DNA of 64,000 bases from Pseudonocardia sp. CNS-004 (GTDB taxonomy: Bacteria; Actinomycetota; Actinomycetes; Mycobacteriales; Pseudonocardiaceae), in assembly GCA_001942185.1 (NCBI GenBank), contig MKJV01000075.1, positions 1 through 64,000 of the forward strand. Direction: 5' to 3'. Positions 20,017-29,327 of the stretch are shown here, one piece after another. Under the pieces are notes generated by a model. The model made no database searches, was not told the origin of the DNA, and saw only the letters and a program-made list of their open reading frames with translations. Every line of letters begins with the position of its first letter. Position 1 is the stretch's first letter. The position numbers and the translations under genes are program-made.

Positions 20017-21449
20017 CGGGGCGGGGAGCACGTCCGCGACGCGGCCGGCGGCGGCGAGGTCCAGCGGCGGCCCCACCGGGAGCAGGCGCAGGGCCGCCTC
20101 GGGCGCCGGTTCCGCGCTGGTGATCCCGAGCGCTGCCGCGGTGGCGTCGTCGGCCACGCCGTGGGCCACGCCACCGCCGGACACGAGCCACAGCGGCCCG
20201 ACGCCCGGCTCGCTGCCCTCACTGGTGCCCCGCACGGCTCCTCCGGGCCCGACGGCCACCGCGTCGACCCGGACGCCCGGCCCGTCGGCCTGCGCGAGCT
20301 GCACCGGGGCCCGGCCCGCGACGGGTGGCGCCGCCCCCGTCCAGACGGCGCCGGCCGGATCACCGCCCGCGGCCCACGTCCAGCAGAGCACGGGCGCGTC
20401 GGCGGCCTCCGCCAGCCGCGGGGCGGCATCCGGCCAGCCCGCGACGGGGAGCTCGTCGACGACCGCGGCGCGGGCCAGCTCCGCCGCCCCCACCGGCAGC
20501 GGCTCCCGGCCGCCCGACACGGCTCCCAGCAGCTCGGCGAGCACCGCGGGCACCTCCTGAACCCCGCCGGCGAGCACGACGTAGTGCTGCGGTGCTCCGC
20601 CTGCGGGACTCGCGACGAGGACGTCGCCGACCCGGCCGGGCAGGCCGTCCGGCGCCTGCCGGCCGCGCCCGGGGACGGCCGGGGCGGTCAGCGGCGGGCC
20701 TTCGGGCAGCAGCGACAGCAGGGCGGGCGTCACGGCGCGGGGCACCCGCCCAGTGAGCCCCAGCGCGGCGGCCGCCCGTGCGTCGGCGGCGTCGACACGG
20801 TGCCTGCGACCCGCCGTCACCAGCCATGCCGTGTCGTCGCCCTCCAGCAACACCCCGGTGTCGGGCCGGTCCGGCGCGAGCGGCGGCGCACCGCCGACCA
20901 CCGTGGTGCCCGTGAGCGCGCCGTCGGGGGTGACGGCGTCGCAGACGGCCCAGCTCGGTGCCGGCCCCGGCACGTCCGGGCGCACGTCGAGCGCGCCGGG
21001 CACCGCGGCGGCCGGTGTGCGAGGTGCCCCGTCGAGGAGCGGGTCCGGGACCGGCACGGGGACGGCGGTTGCCGGGCCGCGTCGGCACGCCCGCCGGCGC
21101 GGAGCGCGGCGAGCACGAGCCGGGCGGCGGACAGGTTGGCCACCGGGACGAGCCGGTCCGGGCCGTGCGCCACCACGTACATGGCCCCGGAACCCGCGCC
21201 GACGACCACCACCTGGTTCGCCCATTCGGGCTTCGGCGACACCGCGGCGAGCACCGCGGCGCCGCACAGGCCGAGCAGCCCGAGCACGACACCGGCCAGC
21301 GCCGCCCTCCGCTGAGCGCGGATCTGCTCGTGCAGCGGCACCGGGTCGCCACGCACGAGCGCCGCTTCGAGCCGTCTGAGGCCGAACCGGTAGGCGTCGG
21401 CCTGGTCACGGGTGGCCGGAGCCGGCACGGAGCTCGCTCGCCGGGACAC
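20014..21449 (-). CDS. eccB: ESX-4 membrane protein EccB (one frameshift)
   Basis: EccB forms the periplasmic part of the ESX pore. The N-terminus has the family pattern ATRDQADAYRFGLRRLEAALVRGDP, one membrane helix (ALAGVVLGLLGLCGAAVLAAV), then a large extracytoplasmic domain with LYVV-like repeats (AMYVVAHGPDRLVPVANLSAARLVL; WLVTAGRRHRVD). The frame breaks near 21088 (GGRADAAR to ATAVPVPVPD); one missing base gives about 478 residues, the family length. GTG at 21449 is the only start before the family N-terminus. It is the leftward end of the ESX-4 locus, convergent with mycP. Confidence 0.9.
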
Positions 21450-21573
21450 GGGCCGACGGTAGCGGCGGGCACCGCCGCGGCGGGCCCGTTCCGGAGAATC
21501 CGCGAGATCCCCCAACCGGCGCGGGGTGGTCGCGGTCGTACCGGGTGTCCGCAGCCGACACCCGGAGGTTCCG

Positions 21574-22260
21574 ATGTCCCGCCGCCACCGCACCCGGATC
21601 GTCCGAGCCGTCGCCGCCGCCGTGGTGGCCGGTGCCGCGCTCACCGGATGCTCGGTGGCCGTCACGGGAACACCGCACGCCGCGCCGGCCCCGGTCGCGC
21701 CCCGCACGACCACGCCCGCACCCACCCCGGGACCCACCACCCCGAGCCTGCCGAGCATCTCCGGCCTCGGAGAGGAGGCCGACGTGGTCGCGGACTGGAT
21801 GGCGGACGGCTGGATCCCGCGCCCCATCCTCCCGGTGACCGATCCGGCCAGCGGCGTGACGGCCTGGATGTTCGGCTCGTCCGAGCGTCGCGACGCGGCA
21901 GGCGGCGGCACGCTCTACCGCGCGGTCGGGGCGCCCGCGAGCATCGTCAGCAACCTCGCGGTCTTCCCGGTCCCCACCGGCTACGAGGCCGACGCCGACA
22001 TCGCCGCCACGAACACCGCCACCGCGAACAACGGGCGCGTGGTCGGCAGCAGGCCGACGTCCGTGGCCGGCTACCCCGCGCTCGACGTGCGCATCGAGTT
22101 CACCGATCCGCAGGGCCGCACCATCGTCGACCTGATCCGGTACGTCGAGACGCCCGAGTTCCTGGTGGGCGTCGAGTCGCTGGGCTACTCGACCGACGAG
22201 GACGTGCTGCAGCAGGTGCAGCGGATCGTGGCCGACAAGGTCACGTTCGCCTCGGTGTAG
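21574..22260 (+). CDS. secreted lipoprotein of unknown function
   Basis: A 228-residue protein with a lipoprotein signal peptide: Arg-rich start MSRRHRTRIVR, hydrophobic stretch AVAAAVVAGAAL, lipobox LTGC. A Pro/Thr/Ala linker of about 40 residues follows, then a compact domain with WMADGWIPRPILPVTDPASGVTAW and IEFTDPQGRTIVDLIRYVETP. ATG at 21574 has GGAGG six bases upstream. It is divergent from eccB with 124 bases between, the place where mycobacteria carry cutinase genes. The family was not recognised. It is intact, with no frame problems. Confidence 0.8.
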   Translation: MSRRHRTRIVRAVAAAVVAGAALTGCSVAVTGTPHAAPAPVAPRTTTPAPTPGPTTPSLPSISGLGEEADVVADWMADGWIPRPILPVTDPASGVTAWMFGSSERRDAAGGGTLYRAVGAPASIVSNLAVFPVPTGYEADADIAATNTATANNGRVVGSRPTSVAGYPALDVRIEFTDPQGRTIVDLIRYVETPEFLVGVESLGYSTDEDVLQQVQRIVADKVTFASV

Positions 22261-22266
22261 CGACGG

Positions 22267-23211
22267 CTACCCGACGGAGATGGCGTCCAGGCGCTCCCGC
22301 AGGAACGGCGCGGACACCACCGGCTCCAGGTCCGCGCGCCGCCCCACCGGCGGCGCGAGCGGCGTGACCAGCGCGTCGTGGTCGAGCTCGAAGAAGAACA
22401 CCAACGAGATGAGCTCCTCGTCCGGGGCGTCGGCCTGCGGCGGGAGCACGCGATGCCGGCCGGAGCGCCAGCGCAGCCCCGTCCAGTGTGCGAGCAGGTC
22501 GCCGATGTTCACGGTGAACGCGCCCGGGTCGTACGGGGCGTCGGACCAGCCCGCACCGTCGACGTCGACCTGGAGCCCGCCCGCCCCCGGCTCACGGTCG
22601 AGGACGGTGACCGTGCCGAAGTCGGTGTGCGCCCCGATCCGGAACTGCCCGGGTGCAGGTTCGCCGACCTCGGTCAGCGGCGGGTAGCGGTTGACGTTGA
22701 ACGTCCACGTCGGGTTGGTCGCGAGCGACGTCAGCGCGTCCCGCGGCAGCCCGAGTGCGTCGGCGCACAGCTCCAGCAGCTCGCGCGACACCGCGGTCAT
22801 CGCGGCCACGTAGCGGCCCACCGCGTCCCGCAGCTCCGGCACCTCCGCGGGCCACACGTTCGGCGGGAACCACACCGCGTCGACGCCGGGGTCGCCGGTG
22901 GGTGTCTCCGGCCCGACCGCGAACGACTCCTTGAGGTCCGGCGGCGTCTCGACGCCTTCGACGTTGCCGTTGGCCTCGACACCGGGCGCGAGCCAGCCCC
23001 GCCCGCCGATCCGCACCGCGTACTCCTGCTTGACCTCGGCGGGGAGCGCGAAGAACCGCCGTGCCGCGGCCCGCACCTCGGCGCGCAGCGCATCGTCCAC
23101 ACCGTGGCCCGCCGCCAGCAGGAACCCGGCCTTCTGCAGCGCCTCGTCGACGGCCGGGCCGACCGCCGGGTCTCCGGCGCGCCAGGCGGACAGCTCGATG
23201 GTCGGGATCAT
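22267..23211 (-). CDS. isopenicillin N synthase-family 2-oxoglutarate/Fe(II) oxygenase-like protein
   Basis: A 314-residue protein with the DIOX_N domain (PTIELSAWRAGDPAVGPAV, AGFLLAAGHGV) and the 2OG-Fe(II) jelly roll. The iron triad is HTD in RIGAHTDFGTVTVL and the distal His in SGRHRVLPP. Where most family members have RxS to bind the 2-oxoglutarate carboxylate, this protein has LIS (DEELISLVFFFE), so co-substrate binding may differ. It is the last gene of an operon with a cytosine deaminase and a nucleobase permease, overlapping the deaminase stop by four bases. A nucleobase-oxidising role is therefore an inference from context. Confidence 0.85.
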   Translation of the reverse strand: MIPTIELSAWRAGDPAVGPAVDEALQKAGFLLAAGHGVDDALRAEVRAAARRFFALPAEVKQEYAVRIGGRGWLAPGVEANGNVEGVETPPDLKESFAVGPETPTGDPGVDAVWFPPNVWPAEVPELRDAVGRYVAAMTAVSRELLELCADALGLPRDALTSLATNPTWTFNVNRYPPLTEVGEPAPGQFRIGAHTDFGTVTVLDREPGAGGLQVDVDGAGWSDAPYDPGAFTVNIGDLLAHWTGLRWRSGRHRVLPPQADAPDEELISLVFFFELDHDALVTPLAPPVGRRADLEPVVSAPFLRERLDAISVG

Positions 23212-23663
23212 GAAGGGACCTCTCCGATGTCCTCGTACCAGAGTTCGGGGCGGGCGGCGATGAAGTCGGTCATGAGCGCGGCGCAGCGGTCGTCGTCGAG
23301 GAGCGTGACCGCCACCCCGTGGTCGGCGAGCCAGTCGTGCCCCCCGGGGAACGTGCGTGCCTCGCCGATCACGAGTGCCCCGATCCCGAACTGGCGCACG
23401 AGCCCCGAGCAGTACCAGCACGGCGACAGCGTCGTGACCATCACCGTGCTGCGGTAGTCGCGCTGCCTGCCGGCCGCCCGGAACGCCGCGGTCTCGGCGT
23501 GCGTCGACGGGTCGTCGTCCTGCACCCGCCGGTTGTGGCCACGGCCGAGCAGCGTGCCGTCGGCCGTGAACAGGGCCGCCCCGATCGGGATGCCGCCCTC
23601 CGCGAGGCCGGCCCGCGCCTCGTCGAGCGCAACGTCGAGCAGGAGACCGGGGTCTGCAACCAC
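23208..23663 (-). CDS. yeast-type cytosine deaminase
   Basis: A 151-residue zinc deaminase of the CDA fold. The metal and catalytic motifs are HAE (in DPSTHAETAAF) and PCWYC (in TTLSPCWYCSGL). The C-terminal DDDRCAALMTDFIAARPELWYEDIGE closely resembles the end of yeast Fcy1 (...DDERC...ERPQDWFEDIGE), as does GGIPIGAALFTADGTLLGRGHN. This supports cytosine to uracil deamination rather than guanine or tRNA deamination. The GTG start at 23663 lies five bases after the permease stop. The order permease-deaminase-oxygenase suggests uptake and breakdown of pyrimidine bases. Confidence 0.85.
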   Translation of the reverse strand: MVADPGLLLDVALDEARAGLAEGGIPIGAALFTADGTLLGRGHNRRVQDDDPSTHAETAAFRAAGRQRDYRSTVMVTTLSPCWYCSGLVRQFGIGALVIGEARTFPGGHDWLADHGVAVTLLDDDRCAALMTDFIAARPELWYEDIGEVPS

Positions 23664-23668
23664 GGGCC

Positions 23669-25085
23669 TCACTCTGCGTGCCCCGCGGTGCCCACCGCAA
23701 CCCGTCGGAAGAGCAGCGCGTAGGTCCCCGCCGCCAGCACGAACCCGACGACGAACGTCACGTCTCCCACGCCGGGCACCAGCCGCGGCACGAGGCCGGT
23801 GAACAACGCCTGGTTGGAGAACAGCGGCACCGACACGACGATGCCTGCCAGGAGCGCGACGACGCCCGCGTGGTTGCGGAACGCCCGGTCGTAGAGCATG
23901 CCGACCGGCACCCCGTCGCGGCGCAGGTACTGGTCGGCGAGCACGACGCCGAGCCACGGCCCGATCCAGTAGACGATGACGAGCAGGAACGCCTCGTAGC
24001 TGTGGGCGGCGTCGGCGAGCGCCACGAGCGCGATGACGAACCCGATCACCCCGAACGCGAGCGCTACCACGGCGCGCGCCCAGCGCAGCGGCACGTCACG
24101 CCCGCGCTGAGGAACGCCATCGCACCCGAGTAGACGTTCAGCACGTTGGCGGCCACCGCACCGAGCGCGATCGCCAGCAGGGTGAGCGCCGCGAGCGCAC
24201 CGGGCAGGACGCCGACGAACGCGGTGGCGGGGTTGTCCGACGCCACTCCGGCCGCCGCGGTGGCGCTCACCGACGCCGCGCCCACGATCATCAGGATGCT
24301 CGTGGACCCGAAGAGCCCAGCCCGGCGGCGAGTCCGGTGCGCAGCCGCGAGGAGTCGGCGGGCAGGTAGCGGGCGTAGTCGGCCGCGTACGGGCTCCAGC
24401 CCGCCGTGTACCCGACGACCGCGCCGACCGTGAGCAGGAACCCGCCGAGCCCTCCGGTGCCGCCGCCGTCCGGCACGTGCCCCGGGTCGGAGCGGGAGAG
24501 CACGATCACCGCGCCGATCGCGAAGACGATGGCGAGCACCGGGAACGCGAACCGTTCGAACGCCTGCACGAGGTTGTGCCCGACGAAGGCGACCCCGATC
24601 TGCACCAGCACGACCACGACCAGCCAGACCGCGGCCTGCATGCCGGTGAGGGACTCCAGCGCGAACGCGGCGCTGACGCTGTTGACCGCGAACCAGCCGA
24701 AACCGGACGTGATCGTCATCAGCGCCGACGGCACGGCGTTGCCCCGGTAGCCGAACGCCGCCCGGCCGAGGACCATCTGCGGCACGCCGACGGACGGGGC
24801 CCGCGCCGACAGCAGCCCGTGGGCCAGCGCAGACAGCCCGTTGCCCAGCAGCACGGCCGCGACGGCCTGCGGGAAGGTCAGCCCGAACGCCGACACCGAC
24901 AGCACGCCGACGAAGATCGTGGCGAACTCGAGGTTCGGCGAGGTCCAGGTCCAGAACAGCTGGCGCGGCCTACCGTGTCGTTCGGCGGCGGGGATCGGCT
25001 CGTTCCCGCCCGGCTCGACGGCGGTCACCCGATCGCCGTAGCTTCGGTCGACGGCGGTGGCAGCGGATGATTGTTCGGCGGTCAC
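23669..25085 (-). CDS. NCS1-family purine/cytosine permease (two frameshifts)
   Basis: The corrected protein of about 472 residues has 12 hydrophobic segments in the NCS1 arrangement. Family marks are FWTWTSPNLEFATIFVGVL, the helix containing APSVGVPQMVLGRAAFGYRGN, and VGYTAGWSPYAADYARYLPADSS. Frame breaks near 24318 (GLAAGLG to LFGSTSILMIVGAAS) and 24093 (FLSAGV to PLRWARAVVALAFG) each need one added base. It sits first in the cassette with cytosine deaminase, so cytosine is the most likely cargo; purines or allantoin cannot be excluded. Confidence 0.85.
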
Positions 25086-25136
25086 CGCATCACTCTCGAC
25101 CGGCCGGTGGTGCGGGGCAACGCCGCGTTGCGAGGA

Positions 25137-25376
25137 TTAACGTCGATGTTCGTTGTCGCGCAGGACCGTGAGCTCGAGCGCACGCAGGACGGCCTGCATC
25201 TGCTCGGCAGCGGGCCGGCCGCGACGTTCCCGCAGCTGACGCACCGCCTGGTCCAGCTGCGCCGAGGTGACCGTGCGCGGGGCAGCGTGAGCCCCCGAGC
25301 ACCGGCAGCCGCCGTGGGAGACCTCCTGGATGGCGGCGGTGGTGGGATCCAGCTCTTCCAGCCGGATCTCAGGCAT
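25137..25376 (-). CDS. small cysteine-containing protein of unknown function
   Basis: A 79-residue protein beginning MPEIRLEELDPTTAAIQEVS. It has a short Cys motif GGCRCSG near residues 28-34, then a helical Gln/Arg/Leu-rich half ending in LELTVLRDNEHRR. It lies 51 bases upstream of the NCS1 permease on the same strand and may share its transcript. The family was not recognised. The Cys pair plus a helical domain could bind a metal or act as a small regulator. An upstream in-frame GTG or ATG near 25511 would extend it, but the extension has no conserved look. Confidence 0.5.
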   Translation of the reverse strand: MPEIRLEELDPTTAAIQEVSHGGCRCSGAHAAPRTVTSAQLDQAVRQLRERRGRPAAEQMQAVLRALELTVLRDNEHRR

Positions 25377-25506
25377 CGTCGTCAAGGCGTCTCCGTTCGC
25401 CGGCGCGCAATAGCTGAGGCTCGATCTATCGGGTGACACGATACGGCTGGCGTCACCGTACGTGTTGTCCCCCTTCGTGTGAATGACACCTGGGCGAATT
25501 CGAGAT

Positions 25507-25550
25507 GACACACAGGTGCGACCTGGGGGGGATAACCCGTTCGGCCGAAC
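25507..25550. promoter_or_regulatory. palindromes upstream of the nucleobase cassette
   Basis: Between truA and the small Cys protein lie CAGGTGCGACCTG (an imperfect inverted repeat) and the perfect 14-base palindrome CGTTCGGCCGAACG at 25537-25550. They could end truA transcription or serve as operators for the cassette. GATGACAC-like words (ATGACACC, ATGACACA) are also repeated nearby. No promoter hexamers were fixed. Confidence 0.3.
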
Positions 25551-25556
25551 GAACTC

Positions 25557-26417
25557 TCAGGTCGGCGGCACGCGCAGCCTGCGCGTCGTGCGGGCACGGG
25601 CGGCGAGCTCCGCCGCAGGTGGGTAGTCGACAGCCACCAGCGTGAGACCGTGTGCCGGCGCCACCGCCACCTCGCTCGCCCGCTCCGCGCGGCGCAGCAG
25701 CGCCGCGGGCCAGTCGGGCGCCCGGCGACCCCGCGCGACGTCGAGCAACGCCCCGACCAGGCTGCGCACCATCGAGTGGCAGAACGCGTCGGCCGCCACC
25801 ACCGCCTGCACCACCCCGTCCCCGTCGCGCGTCCACGTGAGCTCCTGCAGCGCCCGCACCGTGGTGGCACCCTCGCGCCGCTTGCAGAACGCCGCGAAAT
25901 CGTGCTCCCCCAGCAGGCCGTCCGATGCGGCCCGCACCGCGTCGAGATCGACCGGGTACGGCCACGCGAGCGTGTCCCGGGCGCGCAGCGGCTCGGCGCC
26001 GAACGGGGCGGTGGCCACCCGGTACCGGTAGTGGCGGCGCAACGCGGAGAAGCGGGCGTCGAACTCGGCGGGCACGGCGGTCACCGCACTCACCCGGACA
26101 TCCGGAGGCAGCAGCCGCGCCAGCCGGCGCACCAGCCACGTCACGTCGAGACCGGCGTCGAGGTCGGCGTGGGCGACCTGCCCGGTGGCGTGGACGCCGG
26201 CATCCGTGCGCCCGGCCACGGTGAGCGCCACCTGCGTACGCAGGACGACACCCAGCGCCTCCTCCAGCACCCCGCACACCGTGCGGCGGCCGGGTTGGCG
26301 GGCCCACCCGGAGAAGTCGGTGCCGTCGTAGGCGATGTCGAGCCGGAACCGCGACTGGGGCTCCACGACGCCGTCGAGCCCGCCGTCCGGGTGGGCGGCG
26401 GGCTCGACGGGGGGCAC
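25557..26417 (-). CDS. truA: tRNA pseudouridine synthase A
   Basis: TruA makes pseudouridine at positions 38-40 of tRNA anticodon stems. The 286 residues show [20 protein letters not shown], the catalytic Asp in [22 protein letters not shown] and [16 protein letters not shown] at 26417 is used, five bases after the rplQ stop; the extra 20 residues before the domain are Pro/Asp/Gly-rich. It is last in the rpoA-rplQ-truA operon, the usual actinobacterial arrangement. Confidence 0.95.
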   Translation of the reverse strand: MPPVEPAAHPDGGLDGVVEPQSRFRLDIAYDGTDFSGWARQPGRRTVCGVLEEALGVVLRTQVALTVAGRTDAGVHATGQVAHADLDAGLDVTWLVRRLARLLPPDVRVSAVTAVPAEFDARFSALRRHYRYRVATAPFGAEPLRARDTLAWPYPVDLDAVRAASDGLLGEHDFAAFCKRREGATTVRALQELTWTRDGDGVVQAVVAADAFCHSMVRSLVGALLDVARGRRAPDWPAALLRRAERASEVAVAPAHGLTLVAVDYPPAAELAARARTTRRLRVPPT

Positions 26418-26422
26418 TGGGA

Positions 26423-27160
26423 TCAGGACTCCTCGGAGTCGCTGTCCTCACGCTGGGAGGCGGGCAGCTGGAAACCGGCGGCCTCGGCGGCCTCCGGCGT
26501 GGCGAACCAGACCTCGGCCACGGTGCGGTCGTAGTGCGCCGACCCGGGGACGTGGTACAGCTTCGAGTCCTCGTTGCCCTTGATCGGGAAGCCCTCCGGG
26601 GCCTCGGACGCGTCCTCCAGCGGGGCGTGGCTGCCCTCGCCGTACGGCGCGCCCTCGGTGGAGGTGCTCTCCTCGACGGCCTCGGTGGCCTCGGCCGCGG
26701 TGTCCTCCGCGGGCGCGGCCTCCTCGGCGGGAGCCGGGGCAGCGGCCTTCTGCTGCTGCGAGGCCGCGACCCGGCGGGCGCGGTCGGCCTCGTCGGTGAC
26801 GGTCTTCTGCGAGACCAACTCGATCACGGCCATGGGGGCGTTGTCGCCCTTGCGCGGCAGCGTCTTGGTGATCCGCGTGTAGCCACCGTTGCGGTCGGAG
26901 AAGAACGGCCCGATCTCCTCGACGAGCCGGTGCACGACCGACTTGTCGCGGATGACCTTCATGATCTCCCGGCGGTTGTGCAGGTCGCCCCGCTTCGCCT
27001 TGGTGATCAGCCGCTCGGCGTACGGCCGCAGCCGGCGCGCCTTCGCCTCGGTGGTGGTGATGCGGCCGTGCTCGAACAGCGCCGTGGCCAGGTTGGCCAG
27101 GATCAGCCGCTGGTGCGCGGGTGACCCGCCGAGGCGGGGCCCCTTGGTGGGCTGAGGCAT
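26423..27160 (-). CDS. rplQ: 50S ribosomal protein L17 with extra C-terminal domain
   Basis: The first 120 residues are standard L17 ([43 protein letters not shown]). A linker rich in Ala/Glu/Thr follows. Residues about 176-235 form an extra module with [18 protein letters not shown] and [20 protein letters not shown]. The same module ends ribosomal protein L4 in this genome. Typical bacterial L17 is 120-130 residues; this is 245. Lying two bases after rpoA it is clearly cotranscribed with it. Confidence 0.95.
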   Translation of the reverse strand: MPQPTKGPRLGGSPAHQRLILANLATALFEHGRITTTEAKARRLRPYAERLITKAKRGDLHNRREIMKVIRDKSVVHRLVEEIGPFFSDRNGGYTRITKTLPRKGDNAPMAVIELVSQKTVTDEADRARRVAASQQQKAAAPAPAEEAAPAEDTAAEATEAVEESTSTEGAPYGEGSHAPLEDASEAPEGFPIKGNEDSKLYHVPGSAHYDRTVAEVWFATPEAAEAAGFQLPASQREDSDSEES

Positions 27161-27162
27161 GG

Positions 27163-28205
27163 CTACAGCTGCTCCGTTTCTGCGTAGTCCTGGCCGTCGT
27201 CCCCGAAGTGGTCGGGGTCGAACGCCTCGGACCCGTACTCGACGGCCGCGGCCGACGGGTCGAATCCGGGCGGGCTGTCCTTGAGCGCGAGCCCGAGGCC
27301 GACGAGCTTCATCTTGACCTCGTCGATGGACTTGGCGCCGAAGTTGCGGATGTCGAGCAGGTCGGCCTCGCTGCGGCCCACCAGCTCACCCACGGTGTGG
27401 ATGCCCTCGCGCTTGAGGCAGTTGTAGGAGCGGACGGTGAGGTCCAGCTCCTCGATCGGCATCGCGAAGGCCGCGATGGTGTCGGCCTCCTGCGGCGACG
27501 GGCCGATCTCGATGCCCTCGGCGTCGACGTTGAGCTCGCGGGCGAGCCCGAACAGCTCCACCAGGGTCTTGCCGGCCGAGGCCAGCGCGTCCCGCGGGGT
27601 GATCGAGGGCTTGGTCTCGACGTCGAGCACCAGCTTGTCGAAGTCGGTGCGCTGCTCGACGCGGGTGGCCTCGACCTTGTAGGTAACCTTCATGACCGGC
27701 GAGTAGATCGAGTCGACCGGGATGCGGCCGATCTCGGCGCCGGTGGCCTTGTTCTGCATGGCCGGCACGTAGCCGCGGCCCCGCTCGACGACGAGCTCCA
27801 CCTCGAGGCGGCCCTTGTCGTTCAGGGTGGCGATGTGCAGGTCCGGGTTGTGCACGGTGACACCGGCGGGCGGCACGATGTCGCCCGCTGTGACGGTGCC
27901 GGGGCCCTGCTTGCGCAGGTACATCGTGACCGGCTCGTCCTCCTCGGAGCTGACCACGAGCTCCTTGAGGTTCAGGATGATGTCGGTGACGTCCTCCTTG
28001 ACCCCGGGCACGGTGGTGAACTCGTGCAGGACGCCGTCGATGCGGATGCTCGTGACGGCGGCGCCGGGGATGGAGGAGAGCAGCGTGCGCCGGAGCGAGT
28101 TGCCAGCGTGTAGCCGAAGCCCGGCTCCAGCGGCTCGATGACGAACCGGGAACGGGTGTCGACGACCGCTTCCTCGGCGAGGGTGGGGCGCTGAGAGATC
28201 AGCAT
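27163..28205 (-). CDS. rpoA: DNA-directed RNA polymerase subunit alpha (one frameshift)
   Basis: The N-terminal assembly domain begins [21 protein letters not shown] and the C-terminal domain carries the DNA and activator-binding helices [28 protein letters not shown]. The universal motif TLGNSLRR is interrupted near 28105: the sequence reads CTGGCAACTCG where CTGGGCAACTCG is required. Adding one G gives 347 residues. RNA polymerase alpha is essential, so this is direct evidence that the given sequence has a base missing. Upstream hairpins separate it from rpsD. Confidence 0.97.
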
Positions 28206-28226
28206 GGTGTGGTGCCTCCTAACACC

Positions 28227-28254
28227 CTGCGGCAACCGCTATTTGATGCCGCAG
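28227..28254. terminator. hairpin between rpsD and rpoA, inner
   Basis: CTGCGGCA and TGCCGCAG form a perfect 8-base-pair stem with a 12-base A/T-richer loop, 22 bases before the rpoA start codon. It could regulate access to the rpoA ribosome site. Confidence 0.55.
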
Positions 28255-28259
28255 TGAGG

Positions 28260-28288
28260 CCCCCGGTCCCACCCTGCGGGACCGGGGG
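28260..28288 (-). terminator. GC-rich terminator-like hairpin after rpsD
   Basis: CCCCCGGTCCC at 28260-28270 pairs perfectly with GGGACCGGGGG at 28278-28288 around a 7-base loop. It starts nine bases after the rpsD stop. The 11-base-pair G/C stem would be a strong terminator or attenuator within the alpha operon. No T-run follows. Confidence 0.7.
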
Positions 28289-28297
28289 ATTCGAGCC

Positions 28298-28903
28298 CTA
28301 CTTGCTGTAGAGCTCGACGATCAGCTGCTCGTTGACCTGCGTGTCGATCTGGGCCCGCTCGGGGAGCTGGTGCACCAGGATCCGCATGTTCGAGGGGACG
28401 ACCTGGAGCCAGGCCGGGACCGGACGGTCGCCGAGGAGCTCCTTGGCGATGATGAACGGGTCCGTGCCCAGCGACTTGGGCCGCACGTCGATGATGTCGT
28501 ACCTCGACACCCGGTAGCTGGGGATGTTCACCTTCTCGCCGTTGACGAGGAAGTGACCGTGCGCCACCAGCTGGCGCGCCATCCGCCGGGTGCGGGCGAG
28601 ACCCGCCCGGTACACGACGTTGTCCAGCCGGGACTCGAGGATCTGCAGCAGGTTGTCGCCGGTCTTGCCCTGGCGGCGGTTGGCCTCGACGTAGTAGCGG
28701 CTGAACTGCCGCTCCAGCACGCCGTAGGCGAACTTGGCCTTCTGCTTCTCCTGCGACTGCAGGAGGAACTCGGTCTCCTTGATCCGGATCCGGCCGTGCT
28801 GGCCGGGCGGGTAGGGGCGGCGCTCGAACGCCTGGTCACCGCCGACGAGGTCGACCTTCAGCCGGCGGGACTTGCGGGTCATGGGGCCGGTGTAACGAGC
28901 CAT
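28298..28903 (-). CDS. rpsD: 30S ribosomal protein S4
   Basis: A 201-residue S4: MARYTGPMTRKSRRL, the zinc-less N-domain, then the S4 RNA-binding domain with SRLDNVVYRAGLARTRRMARQLVAHGHFLVNG. The length is normal and the frame intact. It follows rpsK by 20 bases and precedes two hairpins before rpoA. S4 often autoregulates its operon in bacteria; whether the downstream hairpins take part here is not known. Confidence 0.97.
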   Translation of the reverse strand: MARYTGPMTRKSRRLKVDLVGGDQAFERRPYPPGQHGRIRIKETEFLLQSQEKQKAKFAYGVLERQFSRYYVEANRRQGKTGDNLLQILESRLDNVVYRAGLARTRRMARQLVAHGHFLVNGEKVNIPSYRVSRYDIIDVRPKSLGTDPFIIAKELLGDRPVPAWLQVVPSNMRILVHQLPERAQIDTQVNEQLIVELYSK

Positions 28904-28923
28904 GTCTGGTTACTCCCTCTCCC

Positions 28924-29327
28924 CTAGACCCGGCGCCGCTTGGGCGGACGGCAACCGTTGTGCGGCTGCGGGGTGACGTCGGAGATCGTGCCGACCTCGA
29001 GACCGGCGGCCTGCAGTGAACGGATCGCGGTCTCCCGGCCGGAGCCGGGGCCCTTCACGAACACGTCGACCTTCTTCATGCCGTGCTCGGCGCCTTGCGG
29101 GCGGCGTTCTCGGCGGCCATCTGCGCCGCGAACGGCGTGGACTTGCGCGAGCCCTTGAAACCGACGTGGCCCGCGGAGGCCCACGCGATCACGGCACCGG
29201 CCGGGTCGGTGATCGAGACGATCGTGTTGTTGAACGTGCTCTTGATGTGGGCCTGGCCCACGGCGACGTTCTTCTTCTCCTTGCGGCGGACCTTCTTGGG
29301 CCCGGCGGCGCGGCTGCGGGGCGGCAT
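28924..29327 (-). CDS. rpsK: 30S ribosomal protein S11 (one frameshift)
   Basis: Standard S11 starting [20 protein letters not shown] with [23 protein letters not shown]. The frame breaks near 29091: AAGGCGCCGAGC should read AAGGCGGCCGAGC to give [24 protein letters not shown], ending [13 protein letters not shown]. With one G restored it is 134 residues, normal. The gene is essential, so a sequencing deletion is inferred. It shares one base with the rpsM stop. Confidence 0.96.

Noticed and set aside
25275-25376. The small Cys protein as a ribosomal peptide precursor
   Set aside because: The Cys motif is internal and followed by a long helical segment, and no maturation enzyme genes are near.
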